Assembly (NCBI GenBank): GCA_037969115.1
Contig: JBBKWQ010000171.1
Location: 1 to 6,213, forward strand
DNA: 6,213 nucleotides
Reading direction: 5' to 3'
DNA from: JBBKWQ01 sp037969115
Lineage (GTDB): Bacteria > Actinomycetota > Acidimicrobiia > Acidimicrobiales > Ilumatobacteraceae
The notes under the pieces are model-generated. The model was not told where the DNA came from, searched no databases, and was given only the letters and a program-made list of their open reading frames with translations. Positions 1 to 6,103 of this stretch are shown piece after piece. How positions within the stretch are numbered: the first letter of the stretch is position 1; each line of letters starts with the position of its first letter. The position numbers and the translations under genes are program-made.

Positions 1-12
1 CACCCTTCGACG

Positions 13-95
13 ATCGCTCGAATGGCTGAACATTCGGAGGGCTGCTCGGCCCACCCGTGGCGAGCGTGACCGTCGCCACCTGCGTTATGGAGCGC
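13..95 (+). repeat. Degenerate boundary repeat, copy 1
   Basis: This is the weakest of four related intergenic repeats. Three short blocks appear in the same order as in the copy at 2905-3008: ATCGCTCGA at 13-21 (identical to 2922-2930), GCTGCTCGGC at 41-50 (9 of 10 with 2958-2967), and GCGTTATGG at 82-90 (identical to 2994-3002). The second-to-third block distance is 41 nt here against 36 nt in copies 2 and 4. No long pairing of the two arms was found, unlike copy 4. Single blocks could arise by chance in GC-rich DNA; the shared order and position at a gene boundary are the argument for it. Confidence 0.4.
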
Positions 96-100
96 GCGTT

Positions 101-122
101 CTGTGCGGGTCCGCCCGCACGG
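101..122. other. Strong tetraloop hairpin next to boundary repeat 1
   Basis: GTGCGGG (103-109) pairs perfectly with CCCGCAC (114-120) across a TCCG tetraloop. Two further pairs (T102-G121 wobble, C101-G122) extend it to a 9-bp stem. It begins about 11 nt after the last block of repeat copy 1. No T-rich tract follows on either strand, so it is not a classical intrinsic terminator. Hairpins in similar positions follow repeat copies 2 and 4. Confidence 0.5.
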
Positions 123-505
123 CGAGTGCTCAGGTTTGCCGGATAGCGCGTGGGTTGGGAGGCTGCCGACTCGCGCCGATATGCGTGCCCTCGAACCGGC
201 GTTTGGTGGCACCCCGTGGGTCGTCCACGAGCTGACGATAGGTGATGCGTCGAGCCGGGGCCTGTTGAAGCGGCGGTTGCGGGTCGAGTCAGAGGCGACT
301 GCAGGGAAGATCATGTGCCGGGCGCGTGTTCGATCCAACTCGGATCGGTCACTGCCTCCGAACGACCGAGGTGCCCCGCAGCGACGGCCGCCGATGGCCT
401 CGTAACCGATCGAAGTGTCTACTGGATCGTGGAGTGCAATCGGCGCGACGCCGCCGCACCTGCGCCCGACGAGGAACGTTGGGGCTGGGGACAGCGTCAG
501 CGCAG

Positions 506-524
506 CGGGTCGGCCTTGGACCCG
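506..524 (-). terminator. Possible weak stem-loop terminator after the M23 gene
   Basis: CGGGTC (506-511) and GACCCG (519-524) form a 6-bp stem with a 7-nt loop about 20 nt beyond the stop codon of the minus-strand M23 gene. There is no T-run on the minus strand after it, so if it terminates transcription it does so as the U-less hairpin type seen in high-GC bacteria. A hairpin this small is also expected by chance. Confidence 0.25.
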
Positions 525-544
525 TCCCGGACCTGCTGGGAGCC

Positions 545-2755
545 CTAGTCGATGATGATCGGCTGGCCGAACCGGATCTTGCCCAGCAGGCTGATGTGAT
601 AGCTCACGCGATGGAGAACGGCGTCGACGTCGCGTACGGCGAGGTCGACCTGAACTCCGCTGAAAATGTTTCCGAAGTTCGAGTTTGAGACGGGGTCCGT
701 GTCCGTTTCGAAGGGGTGCGGGCGCCAGCGGTCGACGGCGAACCCGGAATTGACAGAGTGGTTCCGGTTGAACATCGAACTCGGGGCGACATGCGGCGCC
801 CACAGTTCGACCTGGAATCTGAGGCGATGTGGAACCGATGGTGTCGGGACGTTGTGGCGGTTGATCGCGTGGTTGAGCGCGGTGAAGATGTCTGGGCTGA
901 TCAGTGCGGTTTCGCCCAACCACTTCGAGCTGTTGCCCTGGAAGTCGATGATCACCACGCCGGAGAGCACCAACAGCCACAGCTGTTCTTCGGGATCGCT
1001 AGGAGGGGCCTCGGACACGGCGGATGCCGCGGGCGTGATCAGCCAATTCTGTCCGGCGAAGCTGCGTGGAAAGAGCAATTGATTCGTCCCCCTGTAGTCG
1101 ACGTTGGTCGACTCGACGCACTTGTTCGAGTCGGAATCTCCGAGTGTCACGCCGCTCATCGGTGACGGCCGAACGCTGCGGCCGGTCGATTCATTGGGAT
1201 GCGTGAGTTGCCGGTCGTGGATGGAGAAGTGGAGGTGATCGAGAATCGAAGTCCCGGTGTCGTCCATGAAGCCGAGGTGCGTTCCTAGTCGGATCGGCAT
1301 TCCTTGGGAGACCGGGATCCGGAACGGGCCCTCCAGGTGGAGGTACTTCGACGTGAACCTCCGCAGGTCGGCGGGAGCGTCGGGGTCGGCGTGCTCCACC
1401 TCGACCCGGTTGGCGGACGTTGCGTCACCGGATTCTCGTCCGGCATCGACTCTGCTGACGATTCCTTCGCGAACGGCAAGAACGGGCGTGCCACCACTTT
1501 CGTTGTCGTACGGCACGAAGCGGCGGTATCGGGTGAAGTCGATCGCGAAGGCGTTCGCCTGGTCGTGCGTCGGCCCGATGTTGTAGTAGAAGCCACGGGG
1601 TCCCCATCCGCAGCAACTGGCTGCCGCGAGTCCTCCGGCCACGAGGGCCCCGAACGGCCAGGAGGCCGCAACGATCGCCGCTTCGGCGATGTGCTCCCAG
1701 AGCCCACCGGCGGTGAAACACTGATCCTTCGGCCACGGTGCGCGAATCTCGAAGGGCAGCGGCTGGTTGGTCTCGATCACCTCCGGTGTCCACCTGCTGT
1801 GCCAGCGATCGTTCGCGGCGCCGAGCGCGATCCCGGTCCACTGCCAACCCCCTGGCGCTTCGGAGAGGATGAGCGACACGTCGCCCTGAAACCAGGCGCC
1901 TTTCCATCCGGACGACGGCAGGTATCGCTTGCTCCCAGATCCCAGGAGTGCCCGTCTCGGAACGACATCGCTGGTCGACAGCTCGCTCAGGAACGTGTCG
2001 AGTAGCGCGAGATCCTCGAATCCGGTGTGGCCACCGGTGGGGCCTATCGCGAAATGCGTCTTGCTCGCCAGCGCCTGCAGCAACGCCGTGTCACGCCGTT
2101 CCAGCGCAGTGGTGAGCCGATCGGCCAAGTCCGTCGCGGCGCGTGAATAGTGGACGTCCGGCGTGTTCAGGCGCTCCAGGGCGCGCAACGCGAGTTGGGC
2201 GGGATCGTCGGTGCGCATCGACCGCTGCACGCTCGCGATACTCCGGTAGAACTCGTCGGCTGCGGCCGGGTCGCCGATGCGCTCGGATGCCAGACCCGCG
2301 TCGAGCGGGGCGGTCCGGTCGGCAGGTCGCTCCATGATGAGGTCTCGGTACGTTGCGATTGCTGCGCGTTCGTCACCGTTGAGGGATGAGGCTTGCCCCT
2401 TGTGGAGCATTGCGCCCGTGAGGAGATCCTGGCCCTCGGACATCGGGCGTGCCGTCTGGGTCGCCACGACGCAGACGTCGTATGCGCGCACAGCGCTCTC
2501 ATAGTCTCCGTCGCTGGCGAGGTTGTCCGCTGCCCAGAGGCGGTAGACGGGAGCAGTCGGGGCCTCAGGTTCCCGGTCGGCGGCATCGCCAAGCGTCACA
2601 TTTGTTCGGGAGCAGTTCTCGCCGCCGCGGCGAATGCTCAGCACCTGCTCAGCGAGCTGCCGCCATTCGTACTCGATCGCGCCGTCGAGCGATTCCGGTG
2701 ACGAGGACGCGGTACCCCGAAGGTTCTCGGCCGCCTGACTCTCGTCGTAGCTCAT
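545..2755 (-). CDS. TPR-like protein with M23 family metallopeptidase domain
   Basis: The 736-residue product has several regions. Residues about 70-200 are alanine-rich paired helices with TPR-like periodicity (for example around W74-Y93 and D128-R137). Residues about 330-400 contain the PLPF...PWP lead-in seen in some M23 proteins, interrupted by a hydrophobic, alanine-rich stretch (about 353-382) that could be a membrane segment. Residues about 395-515 are an M23 (lysostaphin/LytM-type) domain: H397 and D406 in the first metal motif, GTPVLAVREGIVSRVDAG at 422-439, Y-L-H at 471-473 and H-L-H at 507-509. Family members are zinc endopeptidases that usually cut peptidoglycan cross-links. The first motif is H-x8-D rather than H-x3-D, so activity is not certain. 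Residues 550-736 match nothing I recognise. There is no N-terminal signal peptide. The ATG at 2755 is the only good start near the frame's beginning; no clear Shine-Dalgarno precedes it. M23 assignment is firm; substrate and location are inference. Confidence 0.88.
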   Translation of the reverse strand: MSYDESQAAENLRGTASSSPESLDGAIEYEWRQLAEQVLSIRRGGENCSRTNVTLGDAADREPEAPTAPVYRLWAADNLASDGDYESAVRAYDVCVVATQTARPMSEGQDLLTGAMLHKGQASSLNGDERAAIATYRDLIMERPADRTAPLDAGLASERIGDPAAADEFYRSIASVQRSMRTDDPAQLALRALERLNTPDVHYSRAATDLADRLTTALERRDTALLQALASKTHFAIGPTGGHTGFEDLALLDTFLSELSTSDVVPRRALLGSGSKRYLPSSGWKGAWFQGDVSLILSEAPGGWQWTGIALGAANDRWHSRWTPEVIETNQPLPFEIRAPWPKDQCFTAGGLWEHIAEAAIVAASWPFGALVAGGLAAASCCGWGPRGFYYNIGPTHDQANAFAIDFTRYRRFVPYDNESGGTPVLAVREGIVSRVDAGRESGDATSANRVEVEHADPDAPADLRRFTSKYLHLEGPFRIPVSQGMPIRLGTHLGFMDDTGTSILDHLHFSIHDRQLTHPNESTGRSVRPSPMSGVTLGDSDSNKCVESTNVDYRGTNQLLFPRSFAGQNWLITPAASAVSEAPPSDPEEQLWLLVLSGVVIIDFQGNSSKWLGETALISPDIFTALNHAINRHNVPTPSVPHRLRFQVELWAPHVAPSSMFNRNHSVNSGFAVDRWRPHPFETDTDPVSNSNFGNIFSGVQVDLAVRDVDAVLHRVSYHISLLGKIRFGQPIIID

Positions 2756-2904
2756 CGCGAATCATCTCGATCGGTCTCGCACCACCAGGCCGCGCCAATT
2801 CGATTCTCGCGCCAGGCGAGGAGTCGTGCAACCCTCCGTCAACCGGTCACCATCCGCTGCGACGACACCGATGGGACGGTGACATCGATCCCGGGAACCG
2901 TCAT

Positions 2905-3008
2905 CAGCCGGGGCATCCCGTATCGCTCGACGGGATCGTCTGGACCTTCCCCGATGTGCCGCTCGGCAGTGACGCGCGAATACAGCTCAGCCGGCGTTAT
3001 GGGACAGG
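2905..3008 (+). repeat. Boundary repeat, copy 2 (attC-like)
   Basis: This copy matches the one at 6004-6092. The left block 2948-2968 agrees with 6032-6052 at 20 of 21 positions, and the right block 2991-3006 agrees with 6075-6090 at 15 of 16. The 22-nt centre (2969-2990) is unrelated to the 22-nt centre of the other copy, yet exactly the same length. An outer block around GCATCCCGT is also shared (2914-2922 and 6012-6020), with 15-16 extra bases here between outer and left blocks. The two arms can pair imperfectly, with GCCG pairing to CGGC and CCC to GGG plus G-T wobbles. It lies between the M23 and PLP-enzyme genes. Conserved ends around a variable centre are typical of sites recognised as folded DNA, such as integron attC sites; identity as attC is unproven. 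Confidence 0.72.
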
Positions 3009-3122
3009 TTCAGTCGAGCGAGAAATGCAGATAGTGGTCGGGTTGATGTATCGGACAGCGTGGCGATATGCGTGACCCGGCTGGAGCGTCGATGACTGCT
3101 TCGTGAACCTGCGTTGCAGGTT
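3005..3122. other. Nested inverted repeats with an alternative hairpin
   Basis: CAGGTTCA (3005-3012) is perfectly complementary to TGAACCTG (3104-3111). Nested inside are CGGGT (3039-3043) with ACCCG (3075-3079) and TATCG (3049-3053) with CGATA (3064-3068), all in register for one long interrupted hairpin. The right arm also lies within a second, tight hairpin, AACCTGC (3106-3112), loop GTT, GCAGGTT (3116-3122), so the two folds exclude each other. The element could be part of the repeat-associated DNA structure or a structured RNA upstream of the PLP-enzyme gene. No T-run follows the small hairpin, and no known riboswitch class is recognised. Confidence 0.4.
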
Positions 3123-3376
3123 GGTCAGGCGGGCGGCCAACAGCTAGTGCCCTCCAGTTCAGCGCCAGAACGGAGAGGTCGAGACACAAGCGATCGAGGA
3201 GACCCCTTGCGCTCCCTGAACTCACAACCGGCACGACAAAGGTTGGCGGCGAGTCACAACGAGTCGGCCCCGTTCAGTGGGGCAATGCGCTGGTAGAGCT
3301 CGATTCCGGCGACGTTCCCGGGCAAGCCGGTTGTTGCCGAGCGTCGCGGCGCCCTTCCGAACGCCGGACAAGAACG

Positions 3377-3405
3377 CACTTACCCCAAGGCGGAACGCGT
3401 AAAAT
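3377..3405 (+). promoter_or_regulatory. Possible promoter for the PLP-enzyme gene
   Basis: TAAAAT at 3400-3405 resembles a -10 hexamer and stands out in GC-rich surroundings. The hexamer at the expected -35 distance (CACTTA, 3377-3382) is a poor match. If used, transcription would begin near 3412, downstream of the ATG at 3404 and upstream of the GTG at 3539, which would favour the GTG as the start codon. Confidence 0.22.
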
Positions 3406-3538
3406 GGCCTCGATCGGGCCCCCAGTTCTCGATCAGCATTCAGCAACACTTCGGCCGCCACCTCACCAGCCAAGACACCCGAGACCCCATGACAGCGACA
3501 CGCAAGATCCTGAATCCTTCCGAAGCTCTCGAGTTGTA

Positions 3539-4678
3539 GTGGACGCGCTCATTCCACGCGACCACTACGCAGCGCTTGACCATGGCGCTTACTTGAATCA
3601 GGCGTCACTCGGTCTCATCCCGAGAGACTCGGTCGCCGCGATGACGAGCTTCATCACAGACGTCGCTCAACACGGCAACCTCCGGATGTCGGATGAGGCC
3701 GAAGCGCGTGTCCTCGACGAGCTCCGCGCAGCAGCGGCACGAATCCTTGACGCTCCACTCCACTCTGTGGCGGTGACGGGCGGCGCGAGCGAGGGGCTCA
3801 GCCAGGCTGCATCGCTCTTGGCGTCGGCCGCGGGCGAGGTCGTGCTCGTTCCAACCGACTTTCCGTGCGTCACCTATCCCTGGCTGAGCGCCCGCGACCG
3901 GCTCGGCATGAACGTGCTGTGGGTGGAAGACCAGCACGACACCGATCTCACCGCAGCATTGATCGACGCAATCACCGATACGACCACCGTCGTCTGTTGC
4001 AGTGCTGTCCAGTACGCCACCGGAACAACCGTGAACGTCGCAGCGATAGCGGCTCGCGCTCATCAGGTCGGCGCATCTCTCGTGGTCGATGCAACACAGC
4101 TCCTCGGCGCCGCACCGGTCAGCATGCGCGACTGGGGCGCCGACGTCGTGGTGTGCAGCGGATACAAGTGGCTGTCAACTCACGGCGGTGTCGCATTGCT
4201 TGCCGTGAGCGACGACTTGATCGCAACGACGCCACAAATCTTGGGATGGAAAGGAACGGTCGATCCGTTTGACTTCGACGCCGGCCGACTCCATTTGGCC
4301 GACGATGCCCGACGCTTCGAATTGTCGACGATGGCATACAGCTCTGCCGTCGGACTGTCGGCATCGCTGGCGTTGCTCGACGACGTCGGCATCGACGCGA
4401 TCGGCAAACACGCCCGAACCTTGTCGACCGAACTGGTGAACAAGGTCGCAACCAGCGCATGGCGACCGTTCCGACCGCTGGCGACGGCCAGCGCGAGTCG
4501 ACACATCGTTTCGCTCGTCAACGACGAGCTCGACGCGCACGAAATTCAACGTGGTCTCGCGACCGAACATCGGGTCTTTGTCAGCTCGCGTGGAGGGCGG
4601 ATCAGAGTGTCACTCCACGGATACAACGACAGTGACGACGTCGAGCGACTTGTATCCGCCCTTGCACAACAATCGTAG
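3539..4678 (+). CDS. Class V aminotransferase-fold PLP enzyme (desulfurase/epimerase-like)
   Basis: From the GTG at 3539 the product is 379 residues, the usual size for the family. Family features run in order (numbered from this GTG): AYLNQASLG (18-26), the cofactor-phosphate loop TGGASEG (80-86), VVDATQ with the pyridine-binding aspartate D184, SGYKWLST with the Schiff-base lysine K210, and the C-terminal carboxylate-binding R-V-S-L-H-G-Y-N motif (356-363). This is the fold type I, class V aminotransferase group that includes NifS/SufS, isopenicillin N epimerase-like proteins and kynureninase. No cysteine occurs in the C-terminal third, so the catalytic Cys of SufS/NifS-type cysteine desulfurases is missing; a lyase, epimerase or other PLP reaction is more likely. 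The substrate is unknown. An in-frame ATG at 3404 would add 45 Pro/Arg/His-rich residues with no family counterpart, so I prefer the GTG, although no strong Shine-Dalgarno decides it. It is transcribed alone, divergent from the M23 gene and convergent with the HEPN gene. Confidence 0.88.
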   Translation: MDALIPRDHYAALDHGAYLNQASLGLIPRDSVAAMTSFITDVAQHGNLRMSDEAEARVLDELRAAAARILDAPLHSVAVTGGASEGLSQAASLLASAAGEVVLVPTDFPCVTYPWLSARDRLGMNVLWVEDQHDTDLTAALIDAITDTTTVVCCSAVQYATGTTVNVAAIAARAHQVGASLVVDATQLLGAAPVSMRDWGADVVVCSGYKWLSTHGGVALLAVSDDLIATTPQILGWKGTVDPFDFDAGRLHLADDARRFELSTMAYSSAVGLSASLALLDDVGIDAIGKHARTLSTELVNKVATSAWRPFRPLATASASRHIVSLVNDELDAHEIQRGLATEHRVFVSSRGGRIRVSLHGYNDSDDVERLVSALAQQS

Positions 4679-4867
4679 AAAGTGCCCCACAGTCTCCGAC
4701 AGCGTGCAGCTCGCTTGGGAACCGGCGGTGAGGATCGACTCCGCGAGGTCCACGCCGATCGACCGCTTCAGAGCGCGACTCGCAGAACTTTTTGGATCCT
4801 GCTCAGCGCACAACGACGCAACAGCGTCTACCACGACCCGCTCGTAGGCCGCGTGCTGCGCACGCAT
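4610..4867 (-). CDS. Possible small protein downstream of the HEPN gene
   Basis: An 85-codon frame starts at an ATG (4867) preceded by AGGGG five bases upstream, the best Shine-Dalgarno-like sequence near any start in the window. It lies on the same strand as the HEPN gene and begins 75 nt after that gene's stop. The predicted protein is mostly helical in its first 60 residues. Its last 23 codons overlap the 3' end of the PLP-enzyme gene on the opposite strand. No domain is recognised. It lacks the nucleotidyltransferase (GS...D-x-D) motif of MNT antitoxins that often accompany HEPN toxins. It may be a chance frame; the ribosome binding site and position are its only support. Confidence 0.25.
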   Translation of the reverse strand: MRAQHAAYERVVVDAVASLCAEQDPKSSASRALKRSIGVDLAESILTAGSQASCTLSETVGHFLRLLCKGGYKSLDVVTVVVSVE

Positions 4868-4912
4868 TGCCGCCCCTAAATGTTCGTCCCAGAGCCGGCG
4901 TTCTGGGACACG
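4837..4912 (+). repeat. Boundary repeat, copy 3, with compact hairpin
   Basis: The right end (4895-4912) is identical over 18 bp to 6075-6092, the right end of copy 4. The left part is diverged: CCCGCTCGT (4837-4845) and GTGCTGCGCA (4853-4862) stand at roughly the spacings of the outer and left blocks elsewhere. Instead of the long hairpin, this copy has a perfect 8-bp stem, GTCCCAGA (4886-4893) with TCTGGGAC (4902-4909), closing an 8-nt loop. It lies between the PLP-enzyme gene and the HEPN gene, 31-48 nt beyond the stop of the latter, so it could also act as a terminator between convergent genes, although no T-run follows. Confidence 0.55.
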
Positions 4913-4942
4913 ACTACTCGACGATCAGCGTCCGCTCCATTG

Positions 4943-5962
4943 CTATTCAAGGGGACTGAGGGCGAGCAAGACCTGCTGTGCGACCTCGATGGCGGCACGC
5001 ACCGGGGCCTCAGTAGGTGCCTCCCCAAGATGGACGACTCCGTTCCGTGGCTCTGCTACCCGCTTCTGCACCATGCTTCGAGACACCGGAACATCAATCT
5101 GCAGTGCTTCGACTAGGTCGATCAACCCCATAAGTCCGTTAACACCCTTCAGGAGCCGTTCAACGCTCGCTGTCGGCGCATCGTCGCCGAGCCGGTTCCT
5201 AGCGGCACCCGCCAGCGCGACCTCAAGGGCCGTGGATGCGTCGACAGACGCCTTTCGATAGTCCGCCGTGAGAAGAGCGCTTCGGGCATCTCGGAGAATC
5301 AGATGATCTATCCCCGGTTCTTTATCAGCGTTCGTCCGCTCGACGGCGTCGGACCACGTTCCTTGTGACACGCTGAGAGGCTCGATGTAGGTACCTGCGT
5401 GGAGTACGTCGTAGGGATTGAGCCAACCAGCGCTGTCGGAGCGCCGGTCGACCGCCAGATTGACGAACCACGTGTGCTCCGTTGGCCTGTCAACCCAGTG
5501 GATGCCCCCAAACACTTCGAGCCAGTCGACGAACCCGTGCAACCATCGATCCATAACGTCTGCACCGCCTCGAGACAGTTGTCGACGCGCATCGGTCGAC
5601 AACTGAGCGGGGACGTCGAACTCGACCACCGACAAGTTGATGTACGCCTCGAGTGGTTCGCCGTCTTCGCCAAATACCCAGGCGGTTCCCCAAGGATCGT
5701 CACCTCTCAAGCGTTCTACATAGTCTGATGCAGCGTCCGCCACAACCGGCGCAGCAAGGGCCGAGGGCCGAGCGCCCTCCGCGGGCCGCGGAAGCTTGAG
5801 TCGGACGGGCAATCGATCATGCCCTCCAACCTCCCAGACCGAACCAAGAATCTCAGCATGAACCGACAGGCGTGGCGGCATCCGTGTCAGGAAGTAAACG
5901 GAATCGTTCGAAGCATCGGCCGTCACTTCCCCAGTGTTGCATCGGGCGGACTCTCTAGCCAT
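4943..5962 (-). CDS. HEPN-like domain protein, putative RNase, function unknown
   Basis: From the ATG at 5962 the product has 339 residues. The N-terminal two thirds is a mixed alpha/beta region without a domain I can name. The last 125 residues are helical: a helix rich in D-A-R and D-Y-R-K-A (about 225-258), a second helical stretch, then E-P-R-N-G-V-V-H with R306, N307 and H311. R-N-x3-H followed by a long final helix is the signature of HEPN domains, which act as ribonucleases in toxin-antitoxin, abortive-infection and CRISPR effector proteins or as non-catalytic binding modules. RNase activity is inferred from this motif. The frame opens further upstream at a GTG (6091), but that codon lies inside boundary repeat 4, so the first residues would be translated repeat. 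An ATG at 5881 (312 residues) is also possible. None has a good Shine-Dalgarno. Its position in an accessory-looking array fits, but does not prove, a defence or toxin role. Confidence 0.72.
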   Translation of the reverse strand: MARESARCNTGEVTADASNDSVYFLTRMPPRLSVHAEILGSVWEVGGHDRLPVRLKLPRPAEGARPSALAAPVVADAASDYVERLRGDDPWGTAWVFGEDGEPLEAYINLSVVEFDVPAQLSTDARRQLSRGGADVMDRWLHGFVDWLEVFGGIHWVDRPTEHTWFVNLAVDRRSDSAGWLNPYDVLHAGTYIEPLSVSQGTWSDAVERTNADKEPGIDHLILRDARSALLTADYRKASVDASTALEVALAGAARNRLGDDAPTASVERLLKGVNGLMGLIDLVEALQIDVPVSRSMVQKRVAEPRNGVVHLGEAPTEAPVRAAIEVAQQVLLALSPLE

Positions 5963-6003
5963 CTGGCAGCCGACCGGCTCGCGGGTGAGAACGGGCGTCG
6001 GCC

Positions 6004-6092
6004 AGCCGTGCGCATCCCGTGTTCGCCCGTGTCCCCGAAGTGCCGCTCGGCATCGGTCAAAGGGTGCAACGCTTCCGGCGTTCTGGGACACG
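6004..6092 (+). repeat. Boundary repeat, copy 4 (attC-like long hairpin)
   Basis: This is the best-folding copy. GTGTCCCCGAA (6029-6039) pairs with TTCTGGGACAC (6081-6091) at 10 of 11 positions. After one bulged G (6040), TGCCG (6041-6045) pairs with CGGCG (6076-6080), including one wobble. The hairpin spans 63 nt. Left and right blocks match copy 2 almost perfectly while the 22-nt centre is unrelated, and the last 18 bp recur exactly at 4895-4912. The copy lies at the 5' side of the minus-strand HEPN gene. An imperfect stem with an unpaired base on one arm and a variable centre resembles the folded attC sites of integron cassettes. The terminal boxes do not match the standard RYYYAAC/GTTRRRY consensus; only the GTT is present. 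Confidence 0.7.
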
Positions 6093-6103
6093 CTGGGGGG
6101 TGC

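Larger units (their letters stand above)
1..544. other. Intergenic / window-edge region without a convincing gene
   Basis: No reading frame here looks like protein. The longest plus-strand frames (103-405 and the one entering from 326) are Arg/Pro-rich, lack any recognisable motif and have no ribosome binding site, and the second runs antisense through the end of the M23 gene. The region does contain a degenerate copy of the boundary repeat (13-95), a strong tetraloop hairpin (101-122) and a hairpin just past the stop of the M23 gene (506-524), each listed separately. I see nothing definable between about 123 and 505. Confidence 0.6.
2756..3538. other. Long intergenic region between divergent genes
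   Basis: Nearly 800 bases separate the divergently transcribed M23 gene and PLP-enzyme gene. It contains boundary repeat 2 (2905-3008), a nested hairpin region (3005-3122) and a possible promoter (3377-3405). Short frames exist on both strands, notably minus-strand 3010-3234 and 3222-3473, but they have no motif, no convincing ribosome binding site and arginine-rich composition typical of chance frames in GC-rich DNA. I see nothing definable at 2756-2900 or 3123-3370. Confidence 0.6.

Noticed and set aside
103..405. 100-codon plus-strand ORF at the left edge
   Set aside because: It has no motif, no ribosome binding site and Arg/Pro-rich composition, and it overlaps the hairpin at 101-122. 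It is most likely a chance frame in GC-rich DNA.
1304..2005. 233-codon plus-strand ORF antisense to the M23 gene
   Set aside because: It is a shadow frame. The opposite strand encodes clear M23 motifs through the overlapping part, and this frame has no recognisable protein features.
3010..3473. Two minus-strand frames (74 and 83 codons) in the long intergenic region
   Set aside because: They overlap each other, have no domain signal and no ribosome binding site, and one runs through the nested hairpin.
3404..3538. ATG at 3404 as the start of the PLP enzyme
   Set aside because: It adds 45 Pro/Arg/His-rich residues before the family's normal N-terminus and overlaps a possible -10 element.
6029..6091. 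Calling the repeats canonical integron attC sites
   Set aside because: The GTT is present, but the flanking bases do not fit GTTRRRY, and no RYYYAAC partner box is clear on the left arm. No integrase gene is in the window. I therefore use 'attC-like' only.
5963..6091. N-terminal extension of the HEPN protein from the GTG at 6091
   Set aside because: The first codons lie inside the hairpin repeat, the start lacks a Shine-Dalgarno, and the residues have non-coding-like composition. The ATG at 5962 is a more reasonable start.
4895..6092. The 18-bp direct repeats as target-site duplications of an insertion sequence
   Set aside because: No transposase lies between them and no terminal inverted repeats are seen just inside. 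The 18-mer is also part of a repeat family present elsewhere in the window, so cassette or site-specific recombination explains it better.
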